A DNA stretch of 64,000 nt, taken from [Clostridium] scindens ATCC 35704 (lineage in GTDB: Bacteria > Bacillota > Clostridia > Lachnospirales > Lachnospiraceae). Made by a program: the position numbers and the translations under genes. The notes under the pieces were generated by a model. The model was not told the DNA's origin. It ran no database searches and saw only the letters and a program-made list of their open reading frames with translations. Positions 17,732 to 27,731 of the stretch are shown here, one piece after another. The stretch covers positions 933,501 to 997,500 of the forward strand of contig NZ_CP036170.1 of NCBI RefSeq assembly GCF_004295125.1, in the 5' to 3' direction. How positions within the stretch are numbered: position 1 is the first letter of the stretch; each line of letters starts with the position of its first letter.

Positions 17732-17767
17732 AAAAAAGAGACGGCCTTTTGTCCATAGACCGTCTCT
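17732..17767 (-). terminator. Terminator of the V-type ATPase operon
   Basis: Minus-strand stem 17760-17767 with 17737-17744 (8 bp, AGAGACGG/CCGTCTCT), followed by a run of T (17732-17737 read on the minus strand). It lies 17 bp past the ntpD stop. Confidence 0.88.
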
Positions 17768-17783
17768 TTCATCAATGTGCTTC

Positions 17784-18401
17784 TTATTTGCCCTGCATTT
17801 TCTTTATAACCTTCAGCCGCGTGAATTCTTCCCTTTCCTTTTCTTCCAGCGCGTTATTGATCGTATATACCAGATTGCTGTACATAGGAATAGTAATATT
17901 TTTAAGCGCATTGGCACGCTTCTGGGTCTTCTTGATATTCGTCGCCAGCCGGTATGCCGCGTTCTCGACCATCGACAGCTTGATGGTCAGATCCTTTACC
18001 TCCCGGAACGCCTCACGGACAATATCAATAGACTCATGCGTCGTACTGAATGCATAGGTCAGGTCATTCTGCTTCGCGTCATACTTCACATATGGTATCT
18101 CCGTCCCCATGATGCTGCGGGTCTGGATCCGGATTGAATCCTCGATGGGGACGGTAAATGCCAGTTCCTGAACCTTGCTGATTCCATGCTCTATATTGGC
18201 TCTCTGCAGGCATGCATAGGCCTTAGTAAAGGTAGTATCGATCTGTTCCTGTATATCTTTGGCCTCATCTATCAGGCTCATCAACTCTTTCAGCAGAATG
18301 TTGCGCTTCTTATCCATCAGGTCATATCCCTGGTGGGCAAGGGCAAGCGAATTCTTCGCAAGCATTAAGTTTCCTTTGGTTGGAAATTCCCGGGGATCCA
18401 T
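17784..18401 (-). CDS. ntpD: V-type ATP synthase subunit D (central rotor shaft)
   Basis: 205 residues, the usual length of the family. The N-terminus PTKGNLMLAKNSLALAHQGYDLMDKKRNILLKEL is the conserved coiled-coil start, and the C-terminus TRLKVIKKMQGK is the second helix of the shaft. It couples A3B3 catalysis to rotation of the membrane ring. It is the last gene of the operon, 37 bp after subunit B. Confidence 0.95.
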   Translation of the reverse strand: MDPREFPTKGNLMLAKNSLALAHQGYDLMDKKRNILLKELMSLIDEAKDIQEQIDTTFTKAYACLQRANIEHGISKVQELAFTVPIEDSIRIQTRSIMGTEIPYVKYDAKQNDLTYAFSTTHESIDIVREAFREVKDLTIKLSMVENAAYRLATNIKKTQKRANALKNITIPMYSNLVYTINNALEEKEREEFTRLKVIKKMQGK

Positions 18402-18438
18402 ATACCGACTTCCTTTCTGTCAAAATATCGCTTTATCC

Positions 18439-19827
18439 TTAAGCCTCCTGCGCCTCTTTTGGATAATATTTGTCTATCAGTTTTGTATCGATACGATCCA
18501 GTTCCTCTTTTGGTAGTAGCCCTAAAAGCTCCCACCCAAGATCTAGGGTATCCTGAATTGTACGGTTCTCGGTAGGGCCCTGGCCGATATAGCGGTGCTC
18601 GAACTCCTCTCCAAACTTCAGATACTGCTTATCAATAGGCGACAGTTCATCCTCACCGATAACAGAAGCCAGATTCCTGGCCTCGCCTACTTTTGCATAA
18701 GCAGAGAAGAGCTGGTTTGCCAGATCCTGATGATCTTCCCTCGTGTAGCCTTCGCCGATCCCATCCTTCATCAGACGTGAAAGGGACGGAAGGATGCTGA
18801 TGGGCGGATAGATGGCCTGGCCATGCAGGTTCCGGTCCAGAACCACCTGTCCTTCCGTAATGTACCCGGTAAGATCAGGAATCGGATGGGTAATGTCGTC
18901 ATTTGGCATGGTCAGGATCGGAAGCTGGGTCACCGAGCCGTTCGCCCCTTCTACAATTCCCGCACGCTCATATATGGTGGCCAGCTCGCTGTACAGATAA
19001 CCCGGATATCCCTTTCTTGACGGAATCTCTCCCTTCGAGGAAGACACCTCCCTCATCGCCTCCGCAAATGAAGTCATATCCGTCAGGATGACCAGGATGT
19101 GCATATTACACTCGAAAGCCAGATACTCGGCAACCGTCAGCGCCACCTTCGGCGTGATCAGCCGCTCTACTACCGGATCATTGGCCAGGTTAAGGAACAT
19201 GCAGACGTGGTCCGACACGCCGCTTTCCTCGAAAGTCTTCTGGAAGAACTCGGCGACATCATGTTTTACGCCCATCGCTCCGAATACCACCGCGAACTCT
19301 CCTTCTGCATTATCTCCCAGCGATGCCTGCTTTACTATCTGCGCGGCAAGCTGGTCATGAGGAAGGCCATTTCCAGAGAATATTGGCAGTTTCTGACCAC
19401 GGATCAATGTCGTCAGCCCATCAATCGCAGATATACCCGTACGGATATAGTTCCTCGGATATTCCCGGCGAACCGGATTCAGGGGCAGCCCGTTTACATC
19501 CCGCCTGTCCGTCGAGGTAATCGGCCCCAGCCCGTCAATCGGCTCCCCGATTCCGTTAAACGTACGCCCCAGCATATCCGGCGATACCGCAACTTCCATC
19601 GGATGGCCGGTCAGTTTCGTATGGGTATTGGTAAGAGACATATTCTCCGTCCCTTCAAATACCTGTATAATAGCCTTGTCTTCGTCCAGTTCTACGATAC
19701 GGCCCATCTTTCTCGTGCTGCCTTCTACCACAAACTCTACAATCTCGTCGAAAAAGGCATCCTGTATTCCTTCCAAGACAACGAGAGGGCCGTTAATATT
19801 GCTTAATCCAAGATATTCTATTGCCAT
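18439..19827 (-). CDS. ntpB: V-type ATP synthase subunit B
   Basis: 462 residues. It opens [20 protein letters not shown] and carries [25 protein letters not shown]. This is the non-catalytic nucleotide-binding subunit, since the P-loop lysine motif GKT is replaced by the SGNGLPH segment. The [13 protein letters not shown] and [22 protein letters not shown] segments are highly conserved. It alternates with subunit A in the head. RBS GGGAGG; 14 bp follow the subunit A stop. Confidence 0.97.
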   Translation of the reverse strand: MAIEYLGLSNINGPLVVLEGIQDAFFDEIVEFVVEGSTRKMGRIVELDEDKAIIQVFEGTENMSLTNTHTKLTGHPMEVAVSPDMLGRTFNGIGEPIDGLGPITSTDRRDVNGLPLNPVRREYPRNYIRTGISAIDGLTTLIRGQKLPIFSGNGLPHDQLAAQIVKQASLGDNAEGEFAVVFGAMGVKHDVAEFFQKTFEESGVSDHVCMFLNLANDPVVERLITPKVALTVAEYLAFECNMHILVILTDMTSFAEAMREVSSSKGEIPSRKGYPGYLYSELATIYERAGIVEGANGSVTQLPILTMPNDDITHPIPDLTGYITEGQVVLDRNLHGQAIYPPISILPSLSRLMKDGIGEGYTREDHQDLANQLFSAYAKVGEARNLASVIGEDELSPIDKQYLKFGEEFEHRYIGQGPTENRTIQDTLDLGWELLGLLPKEELDRIDTKLIDKYYPKEAQEA

Positions 19828-19841
19828 GTCCGCTCCCTCCC

Positions 19842-21614
19842 TTATGCATTCTTCTCAATCACGCGATGGTAGAAATCATCAATATCCTTTTTATATAGAT
19901 CCAGCAGCTGCAGATTGTCATTCGGTACATCGTACTTGATAGCAATCACTTTTTCATATATGCCTTCCGCCTTCAATACCGACATTGGCATTCCCATAGC
20001 CACCAACTGTCTGGACTTCTTATACAGATACAGGATTACATCCATCATCTTGAACTGCTTCTCCATGGACACGCAAGTATCGTCCTTGTGAAACGCATTC
20101 TGCTGCAGGAATCCCAATCGGATGACCTTGGCAATCTCAAGTACCAGCTTCTGGTCATCCGGAAGAACGTCCCCTCCGATCAGCTTTACAATCTCCATCA
20201 GGCTGCTCTCCTGATTTAGAAGAGCCATCAGGCGATTCCTGTAATCTACGAACTTCGGCGATACATAATCTGAGTACCAGCCGCTTAAGTCATTCAGATA
20301 CTCGCTGTAACTGGACAGCCAGTGGATTGCCGGAAAATGCCTGGAGTAAGCCAAAGTTTTATCCAGCCCCCAGAAGCACCTGACAAATCGCTTCGTATTC
20401 TGCGTAACCGGCTCGGAGAAGTCTCCGCCTTGCGGGGATACCGCGCCGATAATAGATACGGATCCGGTCGACCCATTCAGCGTCTGCATCATTCCTGCCC
20501 GCTCATAGAACGCAGAAAGACGGGATGCCAGGTATGCCGGGAATCCTTCTTCTGCCGGCATCTCTTCCAGACGTCCGGACAGTTCTCGCAGAGCCTCCGC
20601 CCACCTGGAGGTAGAGTCCGCCATGATCGCCACGTCATATCCCATATCCCGGTAGTATTCCGCCAGCGTAAGCCCTGTATATATAGACGCCTCGCGGGCC
20701 GCCACCGGCATGTTGGACGTATTGGCGATCAGCGTCGTCCGGTCCATCAGCTGGTTGCCTGTTCTGGGATCCACCAGCTGGGAGAATTCTTCCAGAACCT
20801 GTGTCATCTCGTTGCCACGCTCGCCACATCCGATGTACACGATAATATCTGCGTCAGACCACTTTGCGATCTGATGCTGGGTCATCGTCTTTCCCGTTCC
20901 GAATCCCCCGGGGATTGCAGCTGTACCTCCTTTGGCGATCGGGAACATGGTATCCAGTATTCGCTGGCCGGTAATCAATGGCACGCTGGCCGGATATCTG
21001 TGATGTACCGGCCTGGGAACGCGGATTGGCCACTTCTGCATCATGGTCAATTCCTTCCTGCTGCCATCCAATAGTTCCATCGTCACGATCACGTCATTAA
21101 TTGTATACTGGCCATCCGAGACAACCGAGATTACCGTACCTTCCATGTCCGGCGGCACCATACATTTATGCAGGATCGCATGCGTCTCCTGAACCTCCGC
21201 GATTACTGTACCTCCATGTAGAACCTCGCCTGGCTTCACGGTAATGTGGGTATCCCATAATTTCTGCGTATCCAGGGAATCTACGCTGACGCCTCGGGTA
21301 ATGAACGCTCCGCCAGAATCGGCAATCTTCTCCAAAGGCCGCTCAATACCGTCAAATATATTGTTCAAGATACCGGGAGCAAGCGTAACTGATACTGCGG
21401 CACCCGTTGCCTCCACTTCTTCCCCTGGCGTAAGGCCGGAAGTTTCCTCATATACCTGGATTGTTGTCAGATCCTTATCCAGGGAAATGACTTCGCCTAC
21501 CAGTTTTTCCTTTCCCACATATACCATCTCTGACATCTTGAATCCAGTCTTGCCTTTCAGATAGATAACGGGGCCATTGATGCCGTAGATCTTTCCAGTC
21601 TTTACACTATTCAA
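19842..21614 (-). CDS. ntpA: V-type ATP synthase catalytic subunit A
   Basis: 590 residues from a TTG start at 21612-21614. I chose this start because GGAGG lies eight bases upstream and the product then begins (M)[15 protein letters not shown], the normal N-terminus. An ATG 39 bp further up would add 13 residues overlapping subunit E and lacks an RBS. The P-loop GGFGTGKT, the Walker B region and the typical non-homologous insert ([10 protein letters not shown] to [20 protein letters not shown]) are present. It hydrolyses or makes ATP in the head. Its start codon overlaps the end of the subunit E gene, indicating translational coupling. Confidence 0.96.
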   Translation of the reverse strand: MNSVKTGKIYGINGPVIYLKGKTGFKMSEMVYVGKEKLVGEVISLDKDLTTIQVYEETSGLTPGEEVEATGAAVSVTLAPGILNNIFDGIERPLEKIADSGGAFITRGVSVDSLDTQKLWDTHITVKPGEVLHGGTVIAEVQETHAILHKCMVPPDMEGTVISVVSDGQYTINDVIVTMELLDGSRKELTMMQKWPIRVPRPVHHRYPASVPLITGQRILDTMFPIAKGGTAAIPGGFGTGKTMTQHQIAKWSDADIIVYIGCGERGNEMTQVLEEFSQLVDPRTGNQLMDRTTLIANTSNMPVAAREASIYTGLTLAEYYRDMGYDVAIMADSTSRWAEALRELSGRLEEMPAEEGFPAYLASRLSAFYERAGMMQTLNGSTGSVSIIGAVSPQGGDFSEPVTQNTKRFVRCFWGLDKTLAYSRHFPAIHWLSSYSEYLNDLSGWYSDYVSPKFVDYRNRLMALLNQESSLMEIVKLIGGDVLPDDQKLVLEIAKVIRLGFLQQNAFHKDDTCVSMEKQFKMMDVILYLYKKSRQLVAMGMPMSVLKAEGIYEKVIAIKYDVPNDNLQLLDLYKKDIDDFYHRVIEKNA

Positions 21615-22203
21615 CTCCCGCACCTCCCTTAAATACGAATTTATGGTACTCATTGTCTATCGCGCCCTTGAATGCGCGGTCGATCAGAATATTGCGCTCA
21701 TGAATGACTGCGCGCACCCCTCCGATAAAATCCTCTTTGCTTATGGTCAGCGTCATGCCGGTATGTTCCTCCAGATACTCCTTTTTATCGGCATCCGTAG
21801 GATTGATATATATAGTCATAGCTTCCCCGCCCGCGAATCTTGCAGCCTTCTCAATGTACGCAACCAGAAGATGCTTATAATCTTCCGTCTTCATATACTC
21901 CTGCACCTTTTCGTCAACTTCCAGGAACAGTTCTTTTTTCAATTCTTTCTGAGTCTTGCTCAATTCCCTCTTAAGTTCCAACTGAGCCTTGGACATCGCC
22001 ATATTCAGCTGCTGACTGGCATTAATGCCTTCTGCTTTTATCCGGGTCTCCGACTGGCGGAGTGCTTCCGCCCTATGCTGCTCGAACACGCCCTCTAAGG
22101 CATCTTCATGCTGCTTCATAATGGCATTGCCTTCGGCTCTTGCCTCTTGCATGGCGGCATCCTTAAGATGTTCGATCTTCTGTTCTAACGTCAAGTGTGT
22201 CAC
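21607..22203 (-). CDS. ntpE: V-type ATP synthase subunit E (peripheral stalk)
   Basis: 198 residues from the GTG at 22203; a TTG nine bases on (22194) has better spacing to AGAAGGTG and may be the real start. The N-terminal half is a long coiled coil rich in Glu/Lys/Gln/Ala (LEQKIEHLKDAAMQEARAEG), and the C-terminal half is globular, ending near ERNILIDRAFKGAIDNEY. It pairs with the G/H subunit encoded at 25999-26310. Confidence 0.9.
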   Translation of the reverse strand: MTHLTLEQKIEHLKDAAMQEARAEGNAIMKQHEDALEGVFEQHRAEALRQSETRIKAEGINASQQLNMAMSKAQLELKRELSKTQKELKKELFLEVDEKVQEYMKTEDYKHLLVAYIEKAARFAGGEAMTIYINPTDADKKEYLEEHTGMTLTISKEDFIGGVRAVIHERNILIDRAFKGAIDNEYHKFVFKGGAGVE

Positions 22204-22238
22204 CTTCTTTTATTGGAATAGGTTTCCCTTTATAATCA

Positions 22239-22547
22239 TTACAGTTTCAGGCCAATTGCCTCATTTACATATGAAGTGATAAAATCTTTCTTACGTCCGG
22301 TTCCGTGCCTGTCAGGAATCTCAATCAGAAGCGGCATGGTACGTTCCAGCTTAATCTCGTCAAGCAGATCGGGAAACTCTCTTCCGAACTTCTCGGTAAG
22401 CAGGATAATTCCCACCGTCTTGTCGTTCATGGCATTTTCAATGGCTCCCCGCAGTTCGTTGCGCTCATGCACTACGACGCCGTCCACTCCAGCCAGCCGC
22501 ATTCCTGTCAGGGTATCGATATTATCACTGATCAGATACATCTTCAT
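22239..22547 (-). CDS. ntpG: V-type ATP synthase subunit F
   Basis: 102 residues beginning MKMYLISDNIDTLTGMRLAG, the conserved start of subunit F, with the GIILLTEKFGREFPDLLDEI core. It caps the central shaft with subunit D. Enterococcal nomenclature calls it NtpG. The start lies 1 base after the subunit K stop, so coupling is likely. Confidence 0.92.
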   Translation of the reverse strand: MKMYLISDNIDTLTGMRLAGVDGVVVHERNELRGAIENAMNDKTVGIILLTEKFGREFPDLLDEIKLERTMPLLIEIPDRHGTGRKKDFITSYVNEAIGLKL

Positions 22548-22548
22548 A

Positions 22549-22983
22549 TTACAGTTTACCCAGGATCATGAAGGAGATGATCAGTCCGTACAGACATACA
22601 CCTTCTGCAAGACCTACAAAAATCAGCGACTTACCGAGCGCGCTTGAATCTTCGCTGATAGCGCCAAGAGCCGCGCTGGCGGCGCTGGCAACGGCTATAC
22701 CGCCGCCTACGCAGGACAAACCGGTGGACAGCGCAGCAGCAAGGTAGCCGAATCCTGTAGCATTAGAAGCAGCAGCCTGGGCCGTATCCGCGGCTTTTAC
22801 CGGATCGCCGGCGAACATCATGATGGCCGCTATAGCGAAGGCCCCGAAGTAAAAGAATGCGTTCGCCCCGATGGCGCGTTTATACCGCTTCTTTGTCTTC
22901 TCCCCAATGAGAAAATAGCCAAATGGAATGATGATGCCAAGCACCAGTGTTGCAATAAGTAAGAGTTTTACCGTTAATGTCAT
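22549..22983 (-). CDS. ntpK: V-type ATP synthase subunit K (membrane ring)
   Basis: 144 residues from the ATG at 22981-22983, which has GGAGG upstream; longer upstream frames lack an RBS. Four membrane helices are visible (about 2-24, 39-59, 79-107, 117-142). The only ion-binding carboxylate is the Glu in FVGLAEGVCLYGL in helix 4, as in two-hairpin V-type K subunits. I do not see the glutamines that help coordinate sodium in the Enterococcus protein, so the coupling ion is uncertain. Confidence 0.93.
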   Translation of the reverse strand: MTLTVKLLLIATLVLGIIIPFGYFLIGEKTKKRYKRAIGANAFFYFGAFAIAAIMMFAGDPVKAADTAQAAASNATGFGYLAAALSTGLSCVGGGIAVASAASAALGAISEDSSALGKSLIFVGLAEGVCLYGLIISFMILGKL

Positions 22984-23011
22984 GATTGATATCCTCCTTG
23001 TAATTGGATTA

Positions 23012-24952
23012 TTATTTTTCTTTTTTATGATTATTGAATGGCTTGAATTCCCGTCCGCTTCCTTTATAGAACCGGCTGAACATCTCATAGTATTCCAGGC
23101 GCAGCACCTGTATGCCCACGATCAGGCCTTCCAGTCCGCATACGACAATATTGCCTATGATGACTCCGATCCAGTTCGGGCTTCCATCCTGCGCCCCGGA
23201 CAGCATCAGCACGACTTCCATGATCGCGGCATGACTGACTGCGAATGCCCCGATACGCACATAGGAAAGGGTGTTGGAAAAGTAGCTGAGCATCGTCTCA
23301 AACAATTCGAAGAATCCCTGTACCAGGAACATCCCCTTGCCCTCTTCCAGCTTCTTATGGTTACGCGTCACCAGATTGGTAAGCGGCTCTTTAAATAGAA
23401 ACAGTAGGATAGGGATTCCAAGGAATACCACCATCATGATATTGCCCGGCACCTTATGTCCAGTCATATAAAGGGCTACCGTCAGTACCAGAAATCCATA
23501 GAATACAAGTCCAGCGATCCCATTATTCGAAAACCAAATATTTTCCGTATCATGCGCCCGTATGGCATTGATGACATGGAACAGCATTACCAGAATATTC
23601 AGCGCCATGCCAAAGGCGATCGCCACGATGAATACGGTGTTCAGCTGGCCGATGAACGGCAGATTCGTCATTGCATCCACAGGCCTTAGCCATATGGCTG
23701 GCAGAACATCCTCAAATCCAAATACGCTTCCAAACATGAACCCAAAAAACGCAGAAAAGATTCCGGCTATGGAAATGATTCCTGCAAGATTCGCTTTTTT
23801 CATCAGGTAGACGAGTCCTCCTATAACGAACAGGCACAATCCCTGGCCAACATCTCCGAACATAGCCCCGAAGATAAAGGTATACGTCAGGGCTACAAAG
23901 ACCGTAGGATCCATCTCGTCATGGGCCGGAAGTCCATACATCCGTATAAACATCTCAAAGGGCTTGAAGAACTTAGGGTTCTTAAGCTTTGTCGGCGGAT
24001 CTCCAAAGAACTTCTCCCGATCCTCTTCCACTACCACGAACACTTTGTCATCATTTTCAGACTCCTTCAAGAACGCGGCTACATCTGCTTCTCCCATCCA
24101 GCCGCAGAGGATATAATAGTCCTCCTTATTGTCTCCTTCTTCCAGCCTCGCTGCCATCTTCCTGACATCAAAGTTATTGGAGAGTTCCTCCAGCCGCTTC
24201 TGTGCCCCTAACAGTTTGGAGGCATGGCTTCTCATCAGTTCCTCGATCTCCTTGTCCACTGCATCGATCTTCTCATTCGTGCTGTCGATATCCTGCTGCA
24301 GGCTTTCGCAAGCCAGCGAGGGTGTCCCGATATATTCACCGGAAATGGATATCCGCTCAAAGTGAAGGGAATTGAACACAGAATCTACTCTGCTTGCCTC
24401 CGTATTCGACACAAAATAGCATCCATAGACGAAATTCTCGTTTCGGATTCCCTCCAGGAATACGGCATTGAGATCCTCAAACAAATATTTCTCCAGCTTC
24501 CTATAATAATCAACGCCGATCCGTCCGAACCGTATCTTCATATACCGGTACCTGAGCGCCTTATGAAGATCCAGTTCCAGCGGCCTGAACGGCTCCATTA
24601 CGTTTAACTTATCCTTCAGTTCATCCCTGCTCTTCTTAAGCAGTTCTTTCTTCTCCTGCAGTTCCAGATATTCATGGTTGATCTCCCGGATCATGGCAAT
24701 CATCTCATCCTGGGTCATCATGGAATCCGCCACTGCATCGCTTGGGGGCAGAAGGGCGGCAAACTGTTCCGCCTTGGCCAAGGACTCCTTGTAAGGATTG
24801 ACTTCCACAAAAGGCAGCAGATTATCTGTCGTCTTAAGTTCTGTGACCGCGTTTTCGAGCTGCATCTCGTATTTGGACAGGTATACGTCGCAGACGCGGT
24901 CAATATCCGTCCTGGGTCCGCTGATGCTCAAAAACTTCATCTTTACAATCAT
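23012..24952 (-). CDS. ntpI: V-type ATP synthase subunit I (stator a-subunit)
   Basis: 646 residues from the ATG at 24950-24952 (GGAGG upstream, and a 4-bp ATGA overlap with the subunit C stop). The soluble N-terminal half (about 1-310) has long coiled coils. The C-terminal half has seven to eight membrane helices, starting near MFGDVGQGLCLFVIGG, and the conserved FSNTLSYVRIGAFAVSHAAI helix with the essential arginine facing the K ring. It forms the ion channel with K and links to the peripheral stalks. Confidence 0.95.
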   Translation of the reverse strand: MIVKMKFLSISGPRTDIDRVCDVYLSKYEMQLENAVTELKTTDNLLPFVEVNPYKESLAKAEQFAALLPPSDAVADSMMTQDEMIAMIREINHEYLELQEKKELLKKSRDELKDKLNVMEPFRPLELDLHKALRYRYMKIRFGRIGVDYYRKLEKYLFEDLNAVFLEGIRNENFVYGCYFVSNTEASRVDSVFNSLHFERISISGEYIGTPSLACESLQQDIDSTNEKIDAVDKEIEELMRSHASKLLGAQKRLEELSNNFDVRKMAARLEEGDNKEDYYILCGWMGEADVAAFLKESENDDKVFVVVEEDREKFFGDPPTKLKNPKFFKPFEMFIRMYGLPAHDEMDPTVFVALTYTFIFGAMFGDVGQGLCLFVIGGLVYLMKKANLAGIISIAGIFSAFFGFMFGSVFGFEDVLPAIWLRPVDAMTNLPFIGQLNTVFIVAIAFGMALNILVMLFHVINAIRAHDTENIWFSNNGIAGLVFYGFLVLTVALYMTGHKVPGNIMMVVFLGIPILLFLFKEPLTNLVTRNHKKLEEGKGMFLVQGFFELFETMLSYFSNTLSYVRIGAFAVSHAAIMEVVLMLSGAQDGSPNWIGVIIGNIVVCGLEGLIVGIQVLRLEYYEMFSRFYKGSGREFKPFNNHKKEK

Positions 24953-25995
24953 TGAATTACACCTCCTAAGTATCCTAACGTTTCTCTTGAAGATAAGCCG
25001 TAACGGATACATTCAAGGGCTGTTGTTAGTTTATATATCTCTTCTTCCTTTAAAAATAAGTAGGTATTTATCGTAGCAATAGAATACGGATCGCGCCTGC
25101 GGTCAGTAATATACAGATGCATAAGGCATTCCTTATACATCTGCTCCAGAGTCTTGCCTTCCATATGCTGATACTTTTTTGCATAATACGTCTCTTCCAG
25201 CTGATGCTCGAATTCCTCCAGCGTCGGGGCCTCTACAAGTCCCTTAAACTCCGCAACGCTTAAGCGGTACTGGATCGGTATAGTCAGGGAATAGATATCC
25301 GGAGGCAGCATATGATAATACTTTTTCGCCCGGTAGATCCACTGGACATTCAGCAGGTCGATCTTCGTGCCGTAATCCCTTGTTAAAAGTTCCTTTTCCT
25401 TGTTCTTCAGAATCTTTTTCTGCTTTCTCCACATGGTGGAAAAATAGTATAAGTCCAGAGCCAGATTATAGTCGAATAAAGTGGCCGCATTAGAATCTCT
25501 CAGTTTCTTAAGCGGCGCATAGTATTCCGTATCCTTCAGGCTATCCACCAGTTCGTCTATGTTCTTGGCCGCGATCATCTTGTCGATGGAAAGTTTTGAA
25601 TACTTGTCAAAGAATTCCTTTTTATAATCCAGATCAAACGGCTTATCATAATGGTTAAATACAATCCGCAGGCAATAGTTAATCAAGTCAATCTCATACC
25701 GTTTCCAGTACACCTTTAAGAACTTCTTCTGCTCCATCCCTGCAAAGCGGAATATCCTTGTATAGTCATCATACAAGGACTGGTACAGCACCTTCTCCAC
25801 ATGCCTTCTATGATACAGGGAGATGTCCATCTGATTCATATACTCCGCATAGGCAGGCTTTTCTTTCAGATAGTCGATTGCCTCCGGCACGCTTCTTAAA
25901 TTGGCAATGTTCTCAAAATCCTTATCGGTAAGGAGCTTCGCCTGCATAGCCCGGATCTTTGCAACGATCCCGCTATATGACATTACGTTCCCCAT
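24949..25995 (-). CDS. ntpC: V-type ATP synthase subunit C
   Basis: 348 residues, all-helical, starting MGNVMSYSGIVAKIRAMQAKLL. Segments such as YLKEKPAYAEYM and INYCLRIVFNHYDKPFDLD fit the NtpC/AtpC (subunit d/C) family, which joins the rotor shaft to the membrane ring. It starts 3 bp after the G/H stop and overlaps subunit I by four bases. Confidence 0.93.
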   Translation of the reverse strand: MGNVMSYSGIVAKIRAMQAKLLTDKDFENIANLRSVPEAIDYLKEKPAYAEYMNQMDISLYHRRHVEKVLYQSLYDDYTRIFRFAGMEQKKFLKVYWKRYEIDLINYCLRIVFNHYDKPFDLDYKKEFFDKYSKLSIDKMIAAKNIDELVDSLKDTEYYAPLKKLRDSNAATLFDYNLALDLYYFSTMWRKQKKILKNKEKELLTRDYGTKIDLLNVQWIYRAKKYYHMLPPDIYSLTIPIQYRLSVAEFKGLVEAPTLEEFEHQLEETYYAKKYQHMEGKTLEQMYKECLMHLYITDRRRDPYSIATINTYLFLKEEEIYKLTTALECIRYGLSSRETLGYLGGVIQ

Positions 25996-25998
25996 GAT

Positions 25999-26310
25999 CT
26001 ACACCTCTATAATATGCTTTAAAATCTCCTGGGCATATGCGCTATGATTCTCTTCATATTCCTTCCTCAGATTGTCAATTGTGGAGCGGTTCTTCTCCCG
26101 CTGCTCCTCTAGAATCTGATCCATCTTCGCTTCCGCCTCTGCCCGGATCTCATCCAGCCTCTTCTGCGTCTGAGCCTCCAGATCCTTGTCGAACTGGTCT
26201 CTCTTTGCCTGAATTTTCTTCTCGATCCCATACTTCTGGGCTTCTGCATGTTCTACGATTGCTTCCGCCGTATTCTCGATATCAGACAGTTTCTCAATAA
26301 TAGAGTCCAT
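25999..26310 (-). CDS. V-type ATP synthase peripheral stalk subunit G/H
   Basis: 103 residues, almost wholly coiled coil with the repeating Lys/Glu/Ala/Gln pattern (KLSDIENTAEAIVEHAEAQK). It occupies the first position of the operon, where the NtpF/subunit H gene is found in other Firmicutes. It forms a heterodimer with subunit E. GGAGGGG precedes the ATG closely. No convincing promoter could be assigned in the 130-bp AT-rich region upstream. Confidence 0.88.
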   Translation of the reverse strand: MDSIIEKLSDIENTAEAIVEHAEAQKYGIEKKIQAKRDQFDKDLEAQTQKRLDEIRAEAEAKMDQILEEQREKNRSTIDNLRKEYEENHSAYAQEILKHIIEV

Positions 26311-26444
26311 ATGCCCCTCCGTTCCTGCTTATTTGCATATATCTATACTTATTCTATAATAATACTCCTATTTATTTAAATTACCATAGTCAATTTTAAC
26401 AAAAATCTTCTTTATTACAAACCCTAAACCAGCTCTTTCCCACA

Positions 26445-26473
26445 TTGACTTTTTCCCCTCAAGAAGATACACT
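26445..26473 (+). promoter_or_regulatory. Promoter of trmB
   Basis: TTGACT (26445-26450), 17-nt spacer and TACACT (26468-26473), about 40 bp before the trmB start. Confidence 0.7.
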
Positions 26474-26513
26474 AGGAAATATGCATAAATGCTTGAAAAC
26501 AGGAGGTATACAC

Positions 26514-27182
26514 ATGCGCCTTAGAAATATTCCCCGCGCGCAGAGCGTTCTTAGCCAATGCGCGGAAGTCATAAAGAACGAGACAGAGCACAAAGGATCC
26601 TGGCAGGAAATATTTGGAAACAGCCATCCGATCCACATTGAGATTGGCATGGGAAAGGGAAAGTTTCTCTTGAGCCTTGCTTCGCTCCATCCGGAGATCA
26701 ACTACATTGGAATCGAGCGATATTCAAGCGTTCTTCTGCGGGCGGTGGAAAAGTTTCAGGATGTTGCTTTCGGCACCGAGGTTTCTCGCAATATCCGCTT
26801 TCTTTGTATGGATGCCCAGGATATCGCGGATGTATTCGCCCCCGGCGAAGTTTCCCGCATCTATCTGAATTTTTCCGATCCATGGCCTAAGGCAAGGCAC
26901 GCAAGAAGGCGCCTCACTTCCAAAGAATTCTTCGAAAGATACGACCAGGTACTAGCCGAAGATGGCTCCGTCGAGTTTAAGACGGATAACCGTCTGCTAT
27001 TCGATTTCTCCGTTGAGCAGCTGGGCGAATCATCCACCTTCGAACTTGCCAGCTGTACCTATGACCTTCACCATGACGAATTCATGAGCCAAGGTAATAT
27101 TATGACGGAGTATGAGGAGAAATTCTCATCTCTGGGCAATCCCATCTGCAAGTTGATCGCAAAAAGGAAATCCCCGGCATAG
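26514..27182 (+). CDS. trmB: tRNA (guanine-N7-)-methyltransferase
   Basis: 222 residues from the ATG at 26514, which follows AGGAGG. The AdoMet site IHIEIGMGKGKFLLSLA and the NYIGIERYSSVL segment, and the downstream ISRIYLNFSDPWPKARHARRR motif, are diagnostic of TrmB, which makes m7G46 in the variable loop of tRNA. It starts the plus-strand run trmB, small ORF, thioredoxin. Confidence 0.96.
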   Translation: MRLRNIPRAQSVLSQCAEVIKNETEHKGSWQEIFGNSHPIHIEIGMGKGKFLLSLASLHPEINYIGIERYSSVLLRAVEKFQDVAFGTEVSRNIRFLCMDAQDIADVFAPGEVSRIYLNFSDPWPKARHARRRLTSKEFFERYDQVLAEDGSVEFKTDNRLLFDFSVEQLGESSTFELASCTYDLHHDEFMSQGNIMTEYEEKFSSLGNPICKLIAKRKSPA

Positions 27183-27210
27183 GGCTGCATATATTAATAA
27201 GGAAGAACTT

Positions 27211-27366
27211 GTGTCTGGAAGTAAGCATATGGGACGTAGAAACAAAAAGGGCATGAAGCACAAAATATGTGAATTCACTTACCGCAGAAGAGGGCTGAAC
27301 CAAAAATTGTCCTGTCTGAAAAAGTCTATGGATGAGGTGTATCACACATTGAATCCCAAGTGCTGA
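27211..27366 (+). CDS. Small basic protein of unknown function
   Basis: 51 codons from GTG at 27211 (GGAAG five bases upstream) or 45 from ATG at 27229. The product begins MGRRNKKGMKHKICEFTYRR and ends HTLNPKC. It is basic, with three cysteines, and has no membrane helix. It lies 28 bp after trmB, and its stop is 29 bp before the thioredoxin ATG on the same strand, so it fills an otherwise empty gap in a tight run. That the frame is open and has an RBS supports a gene; I do not recognise the family. Confidence 0.5.
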   Translation: MSGSKHMGRRNKKGMKHKICEFTYRRRGLNQKLSCLKKSMDEVYHTLNPKC

Positions 27367-27395
27367 TTACAGATCCTATAAGAAAGGCTGATACT

Positions 27396-27719
27396 ATGCT
27401 ACATTTAACAGCAGGAAATTTTGATGCAGAGACTAAGCACAGCCCGCTTCCGGTAGTCGTCATGTTCTATGCCGTCTGGTGCGGCAAATGCGCTATGATG
27501 AAGCCAATCGTTGAGGAAATCGAACCCAGGTACCGTAATAAAGTACGGTTCTGCGAGGTGGAAATCGATGAATCCCCCCTTCTTGCCGCCAAATACGATG
27601 CGGATATTGTTCCCACATTCGTATTTTTCCAGAATGGCAGGCTGCTTGGCATCATGCAGGGGATTATCGACGAAGTCCAGTTCGAGCAGAGACTACAGAA
27701 AATCTTTAGAAATAGTTAA
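27396..27719 (+). CDS. Thioredoxin-family protein
   Basis: 107 residues from the ATG at 27396. The thioredoxin fold is clear: MLHLTAGNFDAETK, the active site WCGKC (canonical thioredoxin has WCGPC), the cis-proline in DIVPTFVFFQNG and the helix at the end. Proline replaced by lysine in the CxxC turn usually shifts redox potential and partner choice. It is probably a cytoplasmic disulphide reductase or a specialised thioredoxin. It is likely co-transcribed with trmB and the small ORF. Confidence 0.9.
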   Translation: MLHLTAGNFDAETKHSPLPVVVMFYAVWCGKCAMMKPIVEEIEPRYRNKVRFCEVEIDESPLLAAKYDADIVPTFVFFQNGRLLGIMQGIIDEVQFEQRLQKIFRNS

Positions 27720-27731
27720 GGCATATTTTCT

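Noticed and set aside
26311-26444. Promoter of the V-type ATPase operon
   Set aside because: Several TTGACT/TTGTTA-like hexamers occur in the AT-rich gap, but none has a convincing -10 at 16-18 bases.
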